A stretch of 45,549 bases of DNA from ARK-14 sp002899805 (GCA_039793985.1 JBAMMC010000019.1:1-45549); one strand, 5' to 3'; numbered from the stretch's first letter, positions 8,339 to 17,607 are shown. Numbers and translations: made by a program. The notes: generated by a model not told the origin, from the letters alone.

Positions 8339-9319
8339 GTGGTGTTGGATTTGGATGGAAAAGGTCAATTAGTAGTAATTGCTCTTGGAGGGAATGCTTT
8401 CCTTCAGAAGAACGAAAAAGGAACAGTGGAAGAACAGTGGAAGAACGTATACGCTGCAGCTAGGCAGATAGTCGATCTCGTCAAGAGCGGATACAAGGTC
8501 GTTGTAACCCATGGAAATGGTCCGCAAGTAGGAAATGTCCTCGAGTGGATGGAGGCGTTGAAAGATAAGATACCTCCCCTGACCATGGACATTGCTGGGG
8601 CAATGACTCAGGGCTGGATTGGATATATGCTGCAACAGGCCATACAGAACGTTCTCATAGAAGAGAACCTGGATCACAGATATAGGGTAGTAACGCTCAT
8701 AAACCAGGTAGAGGTTAAGAAGGACGATCCTGCTTGGAACAATCCAACAAAATACGTTGGGCCGTACTACTACAATGAAGCTGAAGTCAAGAAGCTCGTT
8801 GAGGAAAAGGGATGGGTAGTAAAGCCTGATCCAAGAGGGGGCTTCAGGAGGGTCGTTCCATCCCCAGACGTCATAGACAATGTGGAGAAGGAGGCAATAA
8901 AGCTCCTCTACGAGAACGGTTTCATAGTCATCGCGAGCGGAGGAGGCGGTGTCCCAGTCGTGAAGGATGAGAAAGGCAGAGTTTCTGGAAGAGAGGCGGT
9001 GATCGATAAGGATTTGGGCGGTCAGCTTTTAGCTTCAGTCGTCGGGGCAGATATATTCATTATATTGACCGATGTTGAGGGGGCGTATCTCAATTATGGA
9101 AAGCCTGACCAGAAGCTATTGAGGGAACTCACGGCGAGTGAGGCAAAGAAGCTACTGGAGCAGGGGGTGTTTGGTTCCGGAAGCATGGGTCCCAAGGTCA
9201 AAGCAGCGATAAGATTCGCCGAGAGGACTGGAAAGCCTGCCTATATAGGGCACCTGTATAAGTTGAAAGAGATACTCGAGGGCAAGAGCGGAACCAAGAT
9301 AGTTCCAGACAAAAAATAA
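8339..9319 (+). CDS. arcC: Carbamate kinase
   Basis: Amino-acid kinase family enzyme interconverting carbamoyl phosphate + ADP and carbamate + ATP. It is used either in energy-yielding breakdown of citrulline/purines or to supply carbamoyl phosphate. Visible: VIALGGNAF at the N-terminus, VVTHGNGPQVGN near residue 55, IASGGGGVPVV near 203, and the ADP-site segment GSMGPKVKAAIRF. About 326 aa. GTG at 8339 and 8342 and TTG at 8345 and 8351 are all in frame. TTG 8351 has GGTGGTG about seven bases upstream and may be the real start. Convergent with the liv operon, whose last gene ends 17 bp away. It suits an amino-acid fermenting lifestyle. Confidence 0.93.
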   Translation: MVLDLDGKGQLVVIALGGNAFLQKNEKGTVEEQWKNVYAAARQIVDLVKSGYKVVVTHGNGPQVGNVLEWMEALKDKIPPLTMDIAGAMTQGWIGYMLQQAIQNVLIEENLDHRYRVVTLINQVEVKKDDPAWNNPTKYVGPYYYNEAEVKKLVEEKGWVVKPDPRGGFRRVVPSPDVIDNVEKEAIKLLYENGFIVIASGGGGVPVVKDEKGRVSGREAVIDKDLGGQLLASVVGADIFIILTDVEGAYLNYGKPDQKLLRELTASEAKKLLEQGVFGSGSMGPKVKAAIRFAERTGKPAYIGHLYKLKEILEGKSGTKIVPDKK

Positions 9320-9335
9320 AAATTTTTCTTAATCT

Positions 9336-10052
9336 TCAATATACTAGGTATGCTTTCTTGAGCGAGGGATCTGCTAGAAGTTCCGAACCACGGCCCTTCA
9401 TCACGATGCTTCCCTGTTCCATAACATAGGCCATCTCTGCGAGCTCAAGAGATTCCTTCACATGCTGCTCTACGAGAAGCACCGTTATTCCCAGCTCATC
9501 GTTGAGCTTCTTAATAGCCTGGAAGAGCTCCATAACAACTACGGGAGCGAGCCCCTGGCTCGGTTCATCCAACAGTAGGACTTTCGGTCTGCTCATGAGT
9601 CCTCTCGCTATTGCCAACATTTGCGCCTCTCCTCCGCTCAACGTCCCGGCCTTCTGTTCAAGCCTCTGCTTCAGTTTTGGGAAAATTGAGAACGCTATTT
9701 CCATTGACTCCTGTATTTTCTCTCTCGCCTTCTTCGTGTAGGCTCCAATGACGAGATTTTCCCTAACTGTGAGACTAGGAAAGAGCCCCCTGCCTTCTGG
9801 AATGAGGGAGATGCCGAGCTCCACCCTCCTGTAGGTTGGTAGCTTCGTTATATCTTCTCCCTCGAACAATATGTTCCCCTCCCTCAGCCTCGTCATTCCC
9901 ATTATAGTTTTCAAAGTCGTGGTTTTGCCTGCGCCGTTAGGACCTACCAAGGCAGTTATCTTCTTCTGAGGAACTTCAAGGCTCACAGAGTGAAGTATAA
10001 CGAATTCCCCATATCCTGCTGTGACATTCGCGAGAGAGAGCTCACTCGACAT
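9336..10052 (-). CDS. livF: Branched-chain amino-acid ABC transporter ATPase LivF
   Basis: Second ATPase of the Liv importer. Walker A GPNGAGKTT near residue 40, signature LSGGEAQMLAIARGL and Walker B KVLLLDEPSQGLAP are present, and the LivF-type phrase GISLIPEGRGLFPSLTVREN distinguishes it from LivG. An in-frame GTG at 10067 would create a GTGA overlap with livG, but ATG 10052 is chosen because GAGGT lies eight bases upstream of it. Last gene of the livKHMGF operon. About 238 aa, normal for the family. Confidence 0.93.
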   Translation of the reverse strand: MSSELSLANVTAGYGEFVILHSVSLEVPQKKITALVGPNGAGKTTTLKTIMGMTRLREGNILFEGEDITKLPTYRRVELGISLIPEGRGLFPSLTVRENLVIGAYTKKAREKIQESMEIAFSIFPKLKQRLEQKAGTLSGGEAQMLAIARGLMSRPKVLLLDEPSQGLAPVVVMELFQAIKKLNDELGITVLLVEQHVKESLELAEMAYVMEQGSIVMKGRGSELLADPSLKKAYLVY

Positions 10053-10063
10053 GGTCTTTAACC

Positions 10064-10795
10064 TCACACTGGCTTTATCCCGAGGTAAGCCTGAATCACC
10101 TGGGGATTATTTGAAACTTCTTCCGGTCTCCCCTGTGCTATAACTTTCCCCTCATGCATAACTATAACCCTCTTGCTTATGCTCATCACCAACCTCATTA
10201 TGTGCTCTACCACAACTAGGGTTGTCCCCCTTTCTTTGTTTATTTTGTGCAGAGTTTCTATCATCATATTGAGCTCAGCTGGTCTTAGACCAGCTCCAAC
10301 CTCATCTATGAGGAGAAGCTTTGGTTCTGTAGCTAGAGCTCTCGCCAGATCAACGAGTTTATGTTGCATGAGCGTTATTTCATCTCCTCTCTTCTTCAGA
10401 ATCTCCTCTGGAAGCCCAAGAAACTGCGCTACTTCCCTTGCCTTCTCCCTCGCTTCATCTATTTTCCCATGCCTGAGGAGAGCACCAGTAGTTATAGCAT
10501 CAATGACACTCATCTTTTTGAAGGGTCTCACAACCTGCCAGGTTCTTGCTATCCCCAGCCTGATTATTTTATTTGATGGGAGCTTCGTTATTTCCTTCCC
10601 TTCGAAGAATATATGTCCCTCTTCTGGAGTATAGGTCCCCGTTATGCAGTTGAAGAGGGTTGTCTTTCCTGCGCCGTTCGGGCCAATTAGCCCAACTATC
10701 TCCCCTCTCTCGACTGAAATACTGACCCCATCTACAGCTCTTATGCCCCCAAACCGTTTAACAACATCCTTTGTCTCCAGCAAAGCTTCTACCAT
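10064..10795 (-). CDS. livG: Branched-chain amino-acid ABC transporter ATPase LivG
   Basis: First ATPase of the Liv importer. Walker A GPNGAGKTT near residue 37, the LivG-type GIARTWQVVRPFKKMSV at the Q-loop, and Walker B KLLLIDEVGAGLRPAE. The usual signature LSGGQ is replaced by ITLMQHKLVDLARAL, an unusual C-loop lacking the Gly-Gly pair. Proteins of this subfamily often vary here, but a missing LSGGQ is worth noting because it may make one of the two ATP sites degenerate. ATG 10795 has GGGGTGA upstream, which is also the end of livM (7-bp gap). Confidence 0.9.
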   Translation of the reverse strand: MVEALLETKDVVKRFGGIRAVDGVSISVERGEIVGLIGPNGAGKTTLFNCITGTYTPEEGHIFFEGKEITKLPSNKIIRLGIARTWQVVRPFKKMSVIDAITTGALLRHGKIDEAREKAREVAQFLGLPEEILKKRGDEITLMQHKLVDLARALATEPKLLLIDEVGAGLRPAELNMMIETLHKINKERGTTLVVVEHIMRLVMSISKRVIVMHEGKVIAQGRPEEVSNNPQVIQAYLGIKPV

Positions 10796-10802
10796 CAACC
10801 CT

Positions 10803-11762
10803 TCACCCCTTCCTCTTCAGGAGCTTATTTATCAAGCTGGATATCCCTTCAGGCTGGAATATGCCTATCAATATGAGCACTGCTCCGTAGAGAAGGAGAT
10901 CCAATCCGGGCAACGATGAGCCGAAAGTGCTCCTGAAATATTCGCCCAGAGACCTGAGAACCATTGATGAAATGATGCCTCCTTCAACGCTGCCTAAGCC
11001 ACCGATTATCCCCATTATTGCTATACTTAGGGACGCAGAGCTGTCGAATATCCTGTAGGAATAGCTAGCGGCAATTACTATGTATATATAACCCATGACC
11101 CCGAGAAGGAATGAGTATAGGAGGAGGGCGTACAGTTTGTACCTCCTCGTGTCGATGCCTACCATTTCTGCCGCGAGCTCGTCCTCCCTTATTGCCTTGA
11201 GGTAATACCCCATCTTGCTTCTCTCCACAAAGAAATTCACAAGGAAGGCTATAATGAGAAAAGATGCTGCTATTGCGTACACGATGACATAACTGTTGAA
11301 CTTCAAATAAACAAACCCTGTAGTCGGAGGGAGATAGTAGTCGAATGGACCCATCAATAGCCTCGATATATTGTTGAATATGACTACGAGGGCCGCTGTC
11401 AGCAGGGCATACCAAACTTCTTTTATACCGAACCTGAATGTGGGTATACCTATCAAGATCGCAATGAGTGCCGACACAGCTCCACCCACAAAGATTCCGA
11501 GCAATGGGGGGATCCCCGCTTTCACCCAGAGTTCCGCCGTTACGATCCCCCCCACTCCCATGTAGGCATATGCACCAAGATCTAGCTGTCCAGCATAGCC
11601 TCCTATTATATTCCATGCAACAACCATAGAAGAGAAGAGCACCACAGTGGCTGCCAGGAGCTCATAGTAGGCATTACCCATCAAAGCTAAAGGTATAATA
11701 GCAAGGATAACAATGAGAATGAGAATTTCTAAGATGGGACCGCGGGTTATTGATGCCCTCAT
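10803..11762 (-). CDS. livM: Branched-chain amino-acid ABC transporter permease LivM
   Basis: Membrane permease of about 319 residues and eight or more hydrophobic helices. It carries the family loop near ERSKMGYYLKAIREDELAAEMVGID, the EAA-like ATPase contact, and the C-terminal GIIGGLGSVEGGIISSM. ATG 11762 is chosen over GTG 11774 because a near-perfect AAGGAGGTGA ends eight bases before it. That site overlaps the livH stop, indicating translational coupling. Pairs with LivH in the membrane. Confidence 0.92.
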   Translation of the reverse strand: MRASITRGPILEILILIVILAIIPLALMGNAYYELLAATVVLFSSMVVAWNIIGGYAGQLDLGAYAYMGVGGIVTAELWVKAGIPPLLGIFVGGAVSALIAILIGIPTFRFGIKEVWYALLTAALVVIFNNISRLLMGPFDYYLPPTTGFVYLKFNSYVIVYAIAASFLIIAFLVNFFVERSKMGYYLKAIREDELAAEMVGIDTRRYKLYALLLYSFLLGVMGYIYIVIAASYSYRIFDSSASLSIAIMGIIGGLGSVEGGIISSMVLRSLGEYFRSTFGSSLPGLDLLLYGAVLILIGIFQPEGISSLINKLLKRKG

Positions 11763-11770
11763 CGATCTTC

Positions 11771-12640
11771 TCACCTCCTTCCAAAGAGCCCTCTAGGCCT
11801 GAACCAGAGAACCAGGAAGAACACAATGTAAACTACAGCCATTCTTGCTGACGGAGTAAGGAAGAGGCTTCCAAGAGACTCCGCGAGTCCCACGATGATC
11901 CCCGAATAAAGAACACCCGTTACACCTCCGAGACCTCCCATAGCAACTATCACCCACGAGATCAAGCTGAAAGAAGTACCCAGGTATGGCTGAACTTGAC
12001 CAAATGTCATCCATAGGGAGGCGGAGAGAGCGATGAGAGCTGTCCCAAGCCCGAACGTCAGGGCATATAGCCTCTTAGCGTTTATACCCATGAGCTGTGC
12101 TACTTCCCTGTTGTCTGCTGTGGACTTCATTGCCAGACCTAGAAAAGTTCTGTTGAGGAAGAGGTTCAGCACATATAGAGTGACGATGCTCACAACAGCT
12201 ATGAAGAGTTTCGAAGCGTAGAGTGTAATAGGGCCGATCGAATAGCTGAAACTGAATAACGAGTATGCTACAGCTTTTGGTTCCGCCTTGAATATAGCTA
12301 GGGCTATATTCTGCAGTATCAGTCCCAACCCAACAGTCACTGCAATCTGTATGAGCGGTTCTTTGCCAAGCACGGGTTGTATCATGCTATAATGAATGGA
12401 GAGACCAATTAAGAAGAAGAGGGGGACTAGAAGAAGCGCTGTAACTGTCGGGTCTACAGAGAGGTCCGCAGAGGTGAGCCACACGAAATAAGCAGCAAGC
12501 ATCAGGAGGTCTCCGTGTGCGAAGTTTATGATATCCATCACTCCGAATATGAGGGCTAGCCCCATAGCAACGAGGGAGTAGAAGAGCCCTAAAAACACTC
12601 CGTCGATCGTATTCTGGAGCACCAAGCTAGGAGAGATCAC
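11771..12640 (-). CDS. livH: Branched-chain amino-acid ABC transporter permease LivH
   Basis: Permease of 289 residues with about eight membrane helices. Family landmarks are GLIFGVMDIINFAHGDLLML near residue 30 (the classic LivH N-terminal motif), MKSTADNREVAQLMGIN (cytoplasmic loop), and VAMGGLGGVTGVLYSGIIVGL. GTG start at 12640, with GGGGTT about ten bases upstream. It follows livK by 40 bp that include a long T/A tract. Confidence 0.92.
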   Translation of the reverse strand: MISPSLVLQNTIDGVFLGLFYSLVAMGLALIFGVMDIINFAHGDLLMLAAYFVWLTSADLSVDPTVTALLLVPLFFLIGLSIHYSMIQPVLGKEPLIQIAVTVGLGLILQNIALAIFKAEPKAVAYSLFSFSYSIGPITLYASKLFIAVVSIVTLYVLNLFLNRTFLGLAMKSTADNREVAQLMGINAKRLYALTFGLGTALIALSASLWMTFGQVQPYLGTSFSLISWVIVAMGGLGGVTGVLYSGIIVGLAESLGSLFLTPSARMAVVYIVFFLVLWFRPRGLFGRR

Positions 12641-12662
12641 ACCAAAAACCCCTGCTCCATTC

Positions 12663-12679
12663 TTTTTTTTAAAAAAAAA
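12663..12679 (-). terminator. T9-A8 tract between livK and livH
   Basis: Read on the coding (minus) strand, the livK stop is followed at once by nine T and then eight A. An uninterrupted T run after a stop codon is the archaeal intrinsic terminator signal. TTTTTAAAA is also a good TATA core for the downstream livHMGF genes. The likely effect is more binding protein than permease; this is inferred. Confidence 0.5.
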
Positions 12680-14068
12680 TCATTTGGTTGGAGCCCAACC
12701 CGGCCTGGGAAATATTGCAGAGAATCCAGGCTGTGCTTCAGGCCAAACAACCACTGGGGTCAGATTCCCACCGACGAGCTGAACCTGCAGTATAGCGGTC
12801 TGTGGATAGAGATTGTCCCCGTCTGGACCAAACTTTATGTGTCCCGAGGGATAGAGTTGAGCAGCAATGCTGTTGGTGTCATTGAGGTCAAGGCTGAGGA
12901 AAGCTGCCCTGAGGTGATCTGGGTTCAACGGATCGCTGGGAAACATCTTTCCAGCTTTCTCCAACGCTTCATAGACTGTCATGAGAGAGTAGAATATTAT
13001 TCCGGCCCCTTCTGTTGGAAGCTTACCGTACCTCTGCTCGAACATAGTGACGACTTTCTGGTTCCACTCTGTTGGGCGAGCTGGGTTGTAGCTATATGTG
13101 TTTGTGTAGTAAAGTACGGCGTTGCCAGCAGCCTTTATGGAGTCGGGATCTGTGTATCCGCAGGCTCCTGCCCCAGCTATGAAGGCGAACTTGAGTCCTG
13201 ATGCTTGAATTGCTTTGGCCAGGAGAACACCATCGTTGAAGTAGGGAACCGAAATGAGAATATCTGCATTCAGTTGTTTTATCTGATTGATTATTGGAGT
13301 TACATCCGAAATATCATATGGGTAGGTTATATGAGAGGATATCTCTATACCGTTTGAGACAAGCTCAAGGACAGCGCCGTTTGCAACCGTTGTTCCAAAT
13401 ATAGAGTCCTCGTTTAGGACTACAGCAGTTTTGATTGTGGTGTTGGTCTTCTTCGCCATGTCCAAGACGAAGTCAACGGCCGCCTTTCCATGAGCGCTGG
13501 CCTTGGGAGCGACTCTGAATATGTATTGCCAGCCCTGCTGAGTGAGGGAGTCTACGAGGGCGTCGGTCATGAGAATCACTTTGTTTTGCTCCGTTACTGC
13601 GGCCATGGCAGAGGTGAACCTAGATACGTAGGCCCCAAGCATTATGGGGACGTGGTATGTGGAGATGAGCTTCTGGGCCGCTAGCCTAGCGCTTTCGGGA
13701 GTGCCACCAGCATCTTCTGTGACGAGAACCAGCTTCGCCCCTCCCATGGACTTGATTCCTCCAAGCTGATTGTTTATTATATCAACGATCAGCTGTGCAG
13801 CCTGTTGAGCTTCTTGACCGAATACTGCGTAGCTCCCAGTGAGGGGCTCAACTAGCCCTATATATATCTGAGAAGGATATGCAGTCGTGTTTGTCTGGGT
13901 TGTCGGGGATGTCGTCTTAGGTGTAGTTGCTGTAGTAGTGGGAGAAGTTGTTGTGGAGGGGGCACCTCCTCTTGTAGCCAAGTATATTCCGGCTACCGCT
14001 ACGAGAATTACTACCACAACTATTGCTATCACAGCCGAAGTAGAAACTGCTTTTTCTTTATTTCCCAT
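12680..14068 (-). CDS. livK: Branched-chain amino-acid ABC transporter substrate-binding protein LivK
   Basis: Type I periplasmic-binding-fold lipoprotein-like receptor of 462 residues. The N-terminus is charged (MGNKEKA), followed by VSTSAVIAIVVVVILVAVAG. The EKA-VS junction fits the archaeal class III (prepilin-like) signal. A Thr/Pro-rich linker to about residue 62 comes next, likely O- or N-glycosylated, and then the ligand-binding domain begins (IYIGLVEPLTGSYAVFGQE). The ligand side is the cell exterior. ATG 14068 is supported by GGTGA nine bases upstream; GTG 14080 lies within that ribosome site. First gene of the liv operon. Members bind Leu/Ile/Val, but also amides or other amino acids, so the ligand is not certain. 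Confidence 0.9.
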   Translation of the reverse strand: MGNKEKAVSTSAVIAIVVVVILVAVAGIYLATRGGAPSTTTSPTTTATTPKTTSPTTQTNTTAYPSQIYIGLVEPLTGSYAVFGQEAQQAAQLIVDIINNQLGGIKSMGGAKLVLVTEDAGGTPESARLAAQKLISTYHVPIMLGAYVSRFTSAMAAVTEQNKVILMTDALVDSLTQQGWQYIFRVAPKASAHGKAAVDFVLDMAKKTNTTIKTAVVLNEDSIFGTTVANGAVLELVSNGIEISSHITYPYDISDVTPIINQIKQLNADILISVPYFNDGVLLAKAIQASGLKFAFIAGAGACGYTDPDSIKAAGNAVLYYTNTYSYNPARPTEWNQKVVTMFEQRYGKLPTEGAGIIFYSLMTVYEALEKAGKMFPSDPLNPDHLRAAFLSLDLNDTNSIAAQLYPSGHIKFGPDGDNLYPQTAILQVQLVGGNLTPVVVWPEAQPGFSAIFPRPGWAPTK

Positions 14069-14184
14069 GAGAATTTTCACCTATTATAGTGGGGAAAAAT
14101 ATTTGTTTACTTCTAGAGGGATCTCCTTTAAATTTTTTACTATTTTTAATATTTAATAATAAGGCTTCTATAATCAGAAAGTTG

Positions 14185-15369
14185 ATGATGGCTATGGTCG
14201 AAGGAGTAGAGATTGAAGATAACGTATTCTGGGTTGGGGCCAAGGACTATTCGAGAACGATCTTCGATTCCCTCATTCGTCTCCAGAAGGGAACGTCTTA
14301 CAACTCCTACTTAGTGGTTGGAGATAATGAAGCTGCATTGATCGACACGGTAAACCCAGGGTTCGAGGATATCATGGAGAAGAGGATAAGATCCGTTGTT
14401 GAGCCGGAGAAGATTAAGTACATCGTGATGAATCATGCAGAGCCCGACCATGCTGGAGGCATCGAGAGGGCCCTCACCCTGAGCAAGGGAGCAAAGCTGA
14501 TAACGACGCAGCTGGGTTCCAAATTCGCGACTCTCTTCTACAATATTCCACAGGACAGGATAAAAGTTGTGAAAGAGGGAGAAAAGATAGACCTGGGAGG
14601 ATATACTCTCTCCTTCATAGAAGCTCCGATGCTCCACTGGCCTGAGACAATGTTCACATTTCTGAATGAAAGGGGGATACTCTTCACATGTGATTTCTTC
14701 GGAGCTCACACTGCCGAGGGTATGTGGAGCGATGAAGTGGAGGACATAATGTATCACGCTAAGAAGTACTGGGGAGAAATAATGATGCCCTTCAGGGTCA
14801 ATGCGAAGAATGCCTTGAAGAAGATATCTGGGCTCGATGTAAAGATGATAGCTCCCTCCCACGGACCGATATACAGAAGGCCCAAGGAGATTCTGGAGAG
14901 GTATATCGATTGGAGCGAGGGGAAGACTAAAGAGAAGGTCCTGATACTCTTCACTTCCATGTGGGGCCATGCTATGAAAGCTGCGGAAATCGTTGCATCG
15001 GAGCTGGTCTCTAAAGGCGTGGAAGTCTCGATGTATGATGCCTCTATAGCAGATCCCGGAGATGTAGCTGCGGAATTGGTGGACTCGAGGGGGCTGGTTG
15101 TGGCCTCTTCAACGCTTGAGGCACATCTTCATCCTATGACCACACTATATTTGAACCTGGCGAAGCTGCTTAGACCTCCATTGAAGTATGCAGCTTCGAT
15201 AGTGACCTACCTGTGGGGGACGGGAGCCGATAGAGAGATCAGAGATGCATTGCAAGAAGTAGGGCTCGAGCTTGTAGGAGAGATAAAGATAAACGTGAGG
15301 ATATCAGAAAATGAAGTTAAGGCTCTGAAGAAGATTGCGGAAGAAATGGCAAAAAAGGTTAAAGGGTGA
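14185..15369 (+). CDS. fprA: Flavodiiron protein (A-type flavoprotein, oxygen/NO reductase)
   Basis: Two-domain enzyme that reduces O2 to water (or NO) and protects anaerobes. The metallo-beta-lactamase-like domain shows all diiron ligands: H-x-E-x-D-H in NHAEPDHAG near residue 82, His in MLHWPETM, Asp in FTCDFFGAHT, and His in PSHGPIY. A flavodoxin domain starting VLILFTSMWGHAMKAAE (from about 253) binds FMN. No C-terminal rubredoxin or flavin-reductase fusion; 394 aa. The frame is open far upstream (14089), but homology begins at VEGVEIEDNVFWVG; ATG 14185, 14188 or 14194 are all possible. A TATA-like AATTTTTTACTATTTTT lies about 50 bp upstream. Points to an anaerobic or microaerophilic host. 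Confidence 0.93.
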   Translation: MMAMVEGVEIEDNVFWVGAKDYSRTIFDSLIRLQKGTSYNSYLVVGDNEAALIDTVNPGFEDIMEKRIRSVVEPEKIKYIVMNHAEPDHAGGIERALTLSKGAKLITTQLGSKFATLFYNIPQDRIKVVKEGEKIDLGGYTLSFIEAPMLHWPETMFTFLNERGILFTCDFFGAHTAEGMWSDEVEDIMYHAKKYWGEIMMPFRVNAKNALKKISGLDVKMIAPSHGPIYRRPKEILERYIDWSEGKTKEKVLILFTSMWGHAMKAAEIVASELVSKGVEVSMYDASIADPGDVAAELVDSRGLVVASSTLEAHLHPMTTLYLNLAKLLRPPLKYAASIVTYLWGTGADREIRDALQEVGLELVGEIKINVRISENEVKALKKIAEEMAKKVKG

Positions 15370-15374
15370 ATGAT

Positions 15375-16646
15375 TTACTGAGGGAGCTTGTTCTTCACTA
15401 TTTCCCCTCCCTTCATCACCAGCTCGATGTTCTCCGTTTTGAGCAGGGAGTCTATGCTCATGAGTGGGTTTTCCTTGACGAGGATGATATCTGCCACCAT
15501 CCCTGCCTCTATTTTTCCCGTCTGCCCCTTCATACCGGCAACTTCTGCCGCAGTCTCCGTAGCAGCTCTTATCGCTTCCCCGGGAGTCATGCCAAGCTTC
15601 TCTACGAATATCTTCAGTTCCATTGCATTCTCCCCGTGGGGGAAGAAGCCTCCCAGGAAGTCAGTGCCCGTAGCCAACTTCACACCTAGCTTCTTAGCCT
15701 TCCTCGCGTTCTCGACATGATCCCTATACACCTCTTCCGATTTCCTCAGTCCCCACTCGGGGATCCCGGCCTTATTACCGACCTCCAATATCTTGTGAAC
15801 TATCGATAGGGTCGGCACAACAACCGCATCCTTTTCCTTAGCCAAGAGAGCGGCTTCTTCGTCCATATATATCGCGTGGGCTATCACTTTCACTCCCGCG
15901 TTCAGGGCGTTCATTATTCCCTCTTTTCCCTGAGCATGCGCATGTACGAACCTCTTAGCTGCTCTGGCTTCATCCACTATCACCTTGAGCTCCTCAAGGG
16001 TGAACTGCCTGTACTCTGGTCTGTCCCTCTGCGATAGAACTCCTCCCGTTGCCATGACCTTTATGAAATCGGCTCCCTCCCTCATCGAGTATCTAGCAGC
16101 CTTCCTGCACTCTGCTTCCCCATCGCATATGAGTCCTTTCAAAGGCTTCATGAACTTGCTCGTCCTCGCATCGACATATTCCACCGGCATATAGTGAACG
16201 TCTCCATGACCGAATGTTGGGGATAGGGAAAATCCCGCTGCGAATACCCTGGGGCCGATTATTGTTCCCTCATTAACCGCTTCCCTCAGATGCAGCGCCA
16301 CTATCCCTCCCGCATCGACTATCGTTGTGAAACCCGCCATAATGAGTTTCTCGAGATCCTTCACTCCCCTGGCAAAGAACACTCCCATGGGAGTGAGGAG
16401 GGGCTCCTTCACATTATCGCCGCTTCTCATCCCAGTTATGTGGAGGTGGGCATCTATGAGGCCCGGAAGGGCCACTCTTCCTCCGCCATCTATCACTTGA
16501 GCATCTGGGGGAATCTCAACGCTCCCCCTGCTTCCTGCGGAAGAGATCCTCCCGCCCTCAACCAATATCCTTCCGTTCTCTACCAGATCCATCCTCTCGG
16601 TAGAGAACACCCTCACGTTATCCAATACGAGTTTTTTCGTGTTCAT
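15375..16646 (-). CDS. Metal-dependent amidohydrolase (prolidase/imidazolonepropionase-like)
   Basis: Amidohydrolase superfamily, subtype related to imidazolonepropionase and the M38 Xaa-Pro/Xaa-Arg dipeptidases. Metal ligands visible: DAHLHI near residue 66, Lys in DFIKVMATGG near 198, HAHAQG near 235, IAHAIYMD near 255, and Asp in ATGTDFLGG near 325. 423 aa with the usual small beta-sandwich domain split between the ends (VEGGRISSAG and GMVADIILV). It ends the dpp operon, 15 bp after dppF and with GGTGAG before its ATG. A cytosolic dipeptidase working on imported peptides is therefore the natural guess. Confidence 0.85.
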   Translation of the reverse strand: MNTKKLVLDNVRVFSTERMDLVENGRILVEGGRISSAGSRGSVEIPPDAQVIDGGGRVALPGLIDAHLHITGMRSGDNVKEPLLTPMGVFFARGVKDLEKLIMAGFTTIVDAGGIVALHLREAVNEGTIIGPRVFAAGFSLSPTFGHGDVHYMPVEYVDARTSKFMKPLKGLICDGEAECRKAARYSMREGADFIKVMATGGVLSQRDRPEYRQFTLEELKVIVDEARAAKRFVHAHAQGKEGIMNALNAGVKVIAHAIYMDEEAALLAKEKDAVVVPTLSIVHKILEVGNKAGIPEWGLRKSEEVYRDHVENARKAKKLGVKLATGTDFLGGFFPHGENAMELKIFVEKLGMTPGEAIRAATETAAEVAGMKGQTGKIEAGMVADIILVKENPLMSIDSLLKTENIELVMKGGEIVKNKLPQ

Positions 16647-16661
16647 TTTCTCACCTTGAGT

Positions 16662-17591
16662 TCAGTTCTTCGAATAGAGATGACAAAAAACGAAATGATC
16701 TTTCCCATTCTTGACCATAGGTGGCTCCTCTTCGGAGCACCTCTTCGTTGCGAAGGGGCACACTCTCTGCAGCTTGCACCCCTTCGTTGGGGGATGGCCT
16801 TGAATCTCTTTGAGCCTCAGCCTCTTTCCATCGAGGCTGATCCCTTTCAGATAAATGGATGGAAGGGAGCTCAAGAGGTGTCTGGTATATGGATGCATCG
16901 GGTTATCCATTAGCTCCTCAGGACTGAGGATCTCGACTATCTTCCCCAGATACATCACGGCTATCCTATTGCTCACTGCCCTCGTTATGGGCAAGTCATG
17001 ACTTATGAAGAGAAGGGTGAAACCGAACTCTCTCTGCAGCTCCTGCATGAGAGAGAGTATCTGTACCTTCACCGTGGCATCGAGGGCCGAGACTATCTCA
17101 TCGCCTATTATGAGATCCGGTTTAACTGAGAGGGCTCTTGCTATTGCGACTCTCTGCTTCTGTCCTCCGGAGAGCTGCGAGGGGTAGTACCCCATATACT
17201 TTACCTCGAGCCCAACCATCTCGAGCAGTTCCTTTATCTCCTGGGTGCTTCCCTCCCTCCCTCCCGCTTGAAGCGCCTCCTTCAGCGTTTCTCCCACGCT
17301 CATTCTCGGATTGAGAGATGTATCCGGATTCTGGAATATCATCTGAACCTTCTTCCTGCTTTTCTTCAGGAATTTTTCTGCGTCTTCACCGAAGAGGAGG
17401 ACTTTTCCCGCTGAAGGCTTCTCGATTCCAGCGAGGATCTTGCCAAGCGTTGTCTTACCGGAACCGCTCTCTCCCAGAAGACCTAGCACTTCGCCCTTCG
17501 CTATATCCAAGTCTATTCCGTCGATTGCCCTTATCTCCATAGTCTTCGCAAATGAACTACCAGTCCTGTAGACTTTCCTCAATTCCTCCAC
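16662..17591 (-). CDS. dppF: Dipeptide/oligopeptide ABC transporter ATPase DppF
   Basis: Second ATPase of the peptide importer. Walker A GESGSGKTT near residue 42, the DppF hallmark QMIFQNPDTSLNPRMSVGE, signature LSGGQKQRVAIARAL, and Walker B LIIGDEIVSALD. The C-terminal oligopeptide-ATPase extension with Cys residues is present (GCKLQRVCPFATKRCSEEEP), where a four-Cys cluster may bind Fe-S or metal. GTG 17591 is the only usable start, with TGGAG eight bases before it. 309 aa. Confidence 0.93.
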   Translation of the reverse strand: MEELRKVYRTGSSFAKTMEIRAIDGIDLDIAKGEVLGLLGESGSGKTTLGKILAGIEKPSAGKVLLFGEDAEKFLKKSRKKVQMIFQNPDTSLNPRMSVGETLKEALQAGGREGSTQEIKELLEMVGLEVKYMGYYPSQLSGGQKQRVAIARALSVKPDLIIGDEIVSALDATVKVQILSLMQELQREFGFTLLFISHDLPITRAVSNRIAVMYLGKIVEILSPEELMDNPMHPYTRHLLSSLPSIYLKGISLDGKRLRLKEIQGHPPTKGCKLQRVCPFATKRCSEEEPPMVKNGKDHFVFCHLYSKN

Positions 17592-17607
17592 ATAGACAGC
17601 TCCATTG

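Noticed and set aside
14089..14184. N-terminal extension of the flavodiiron protein
   Set aside because: Covers the promoter and lacks homology; the family starts near VEGVEIEDN.
16290..16913. Plus-strand 207-residue frame across the amidohydrolase/dppF junction
   Set aside because: Antisense to two well-supported genes, no ribosome site and no recognisable motif.
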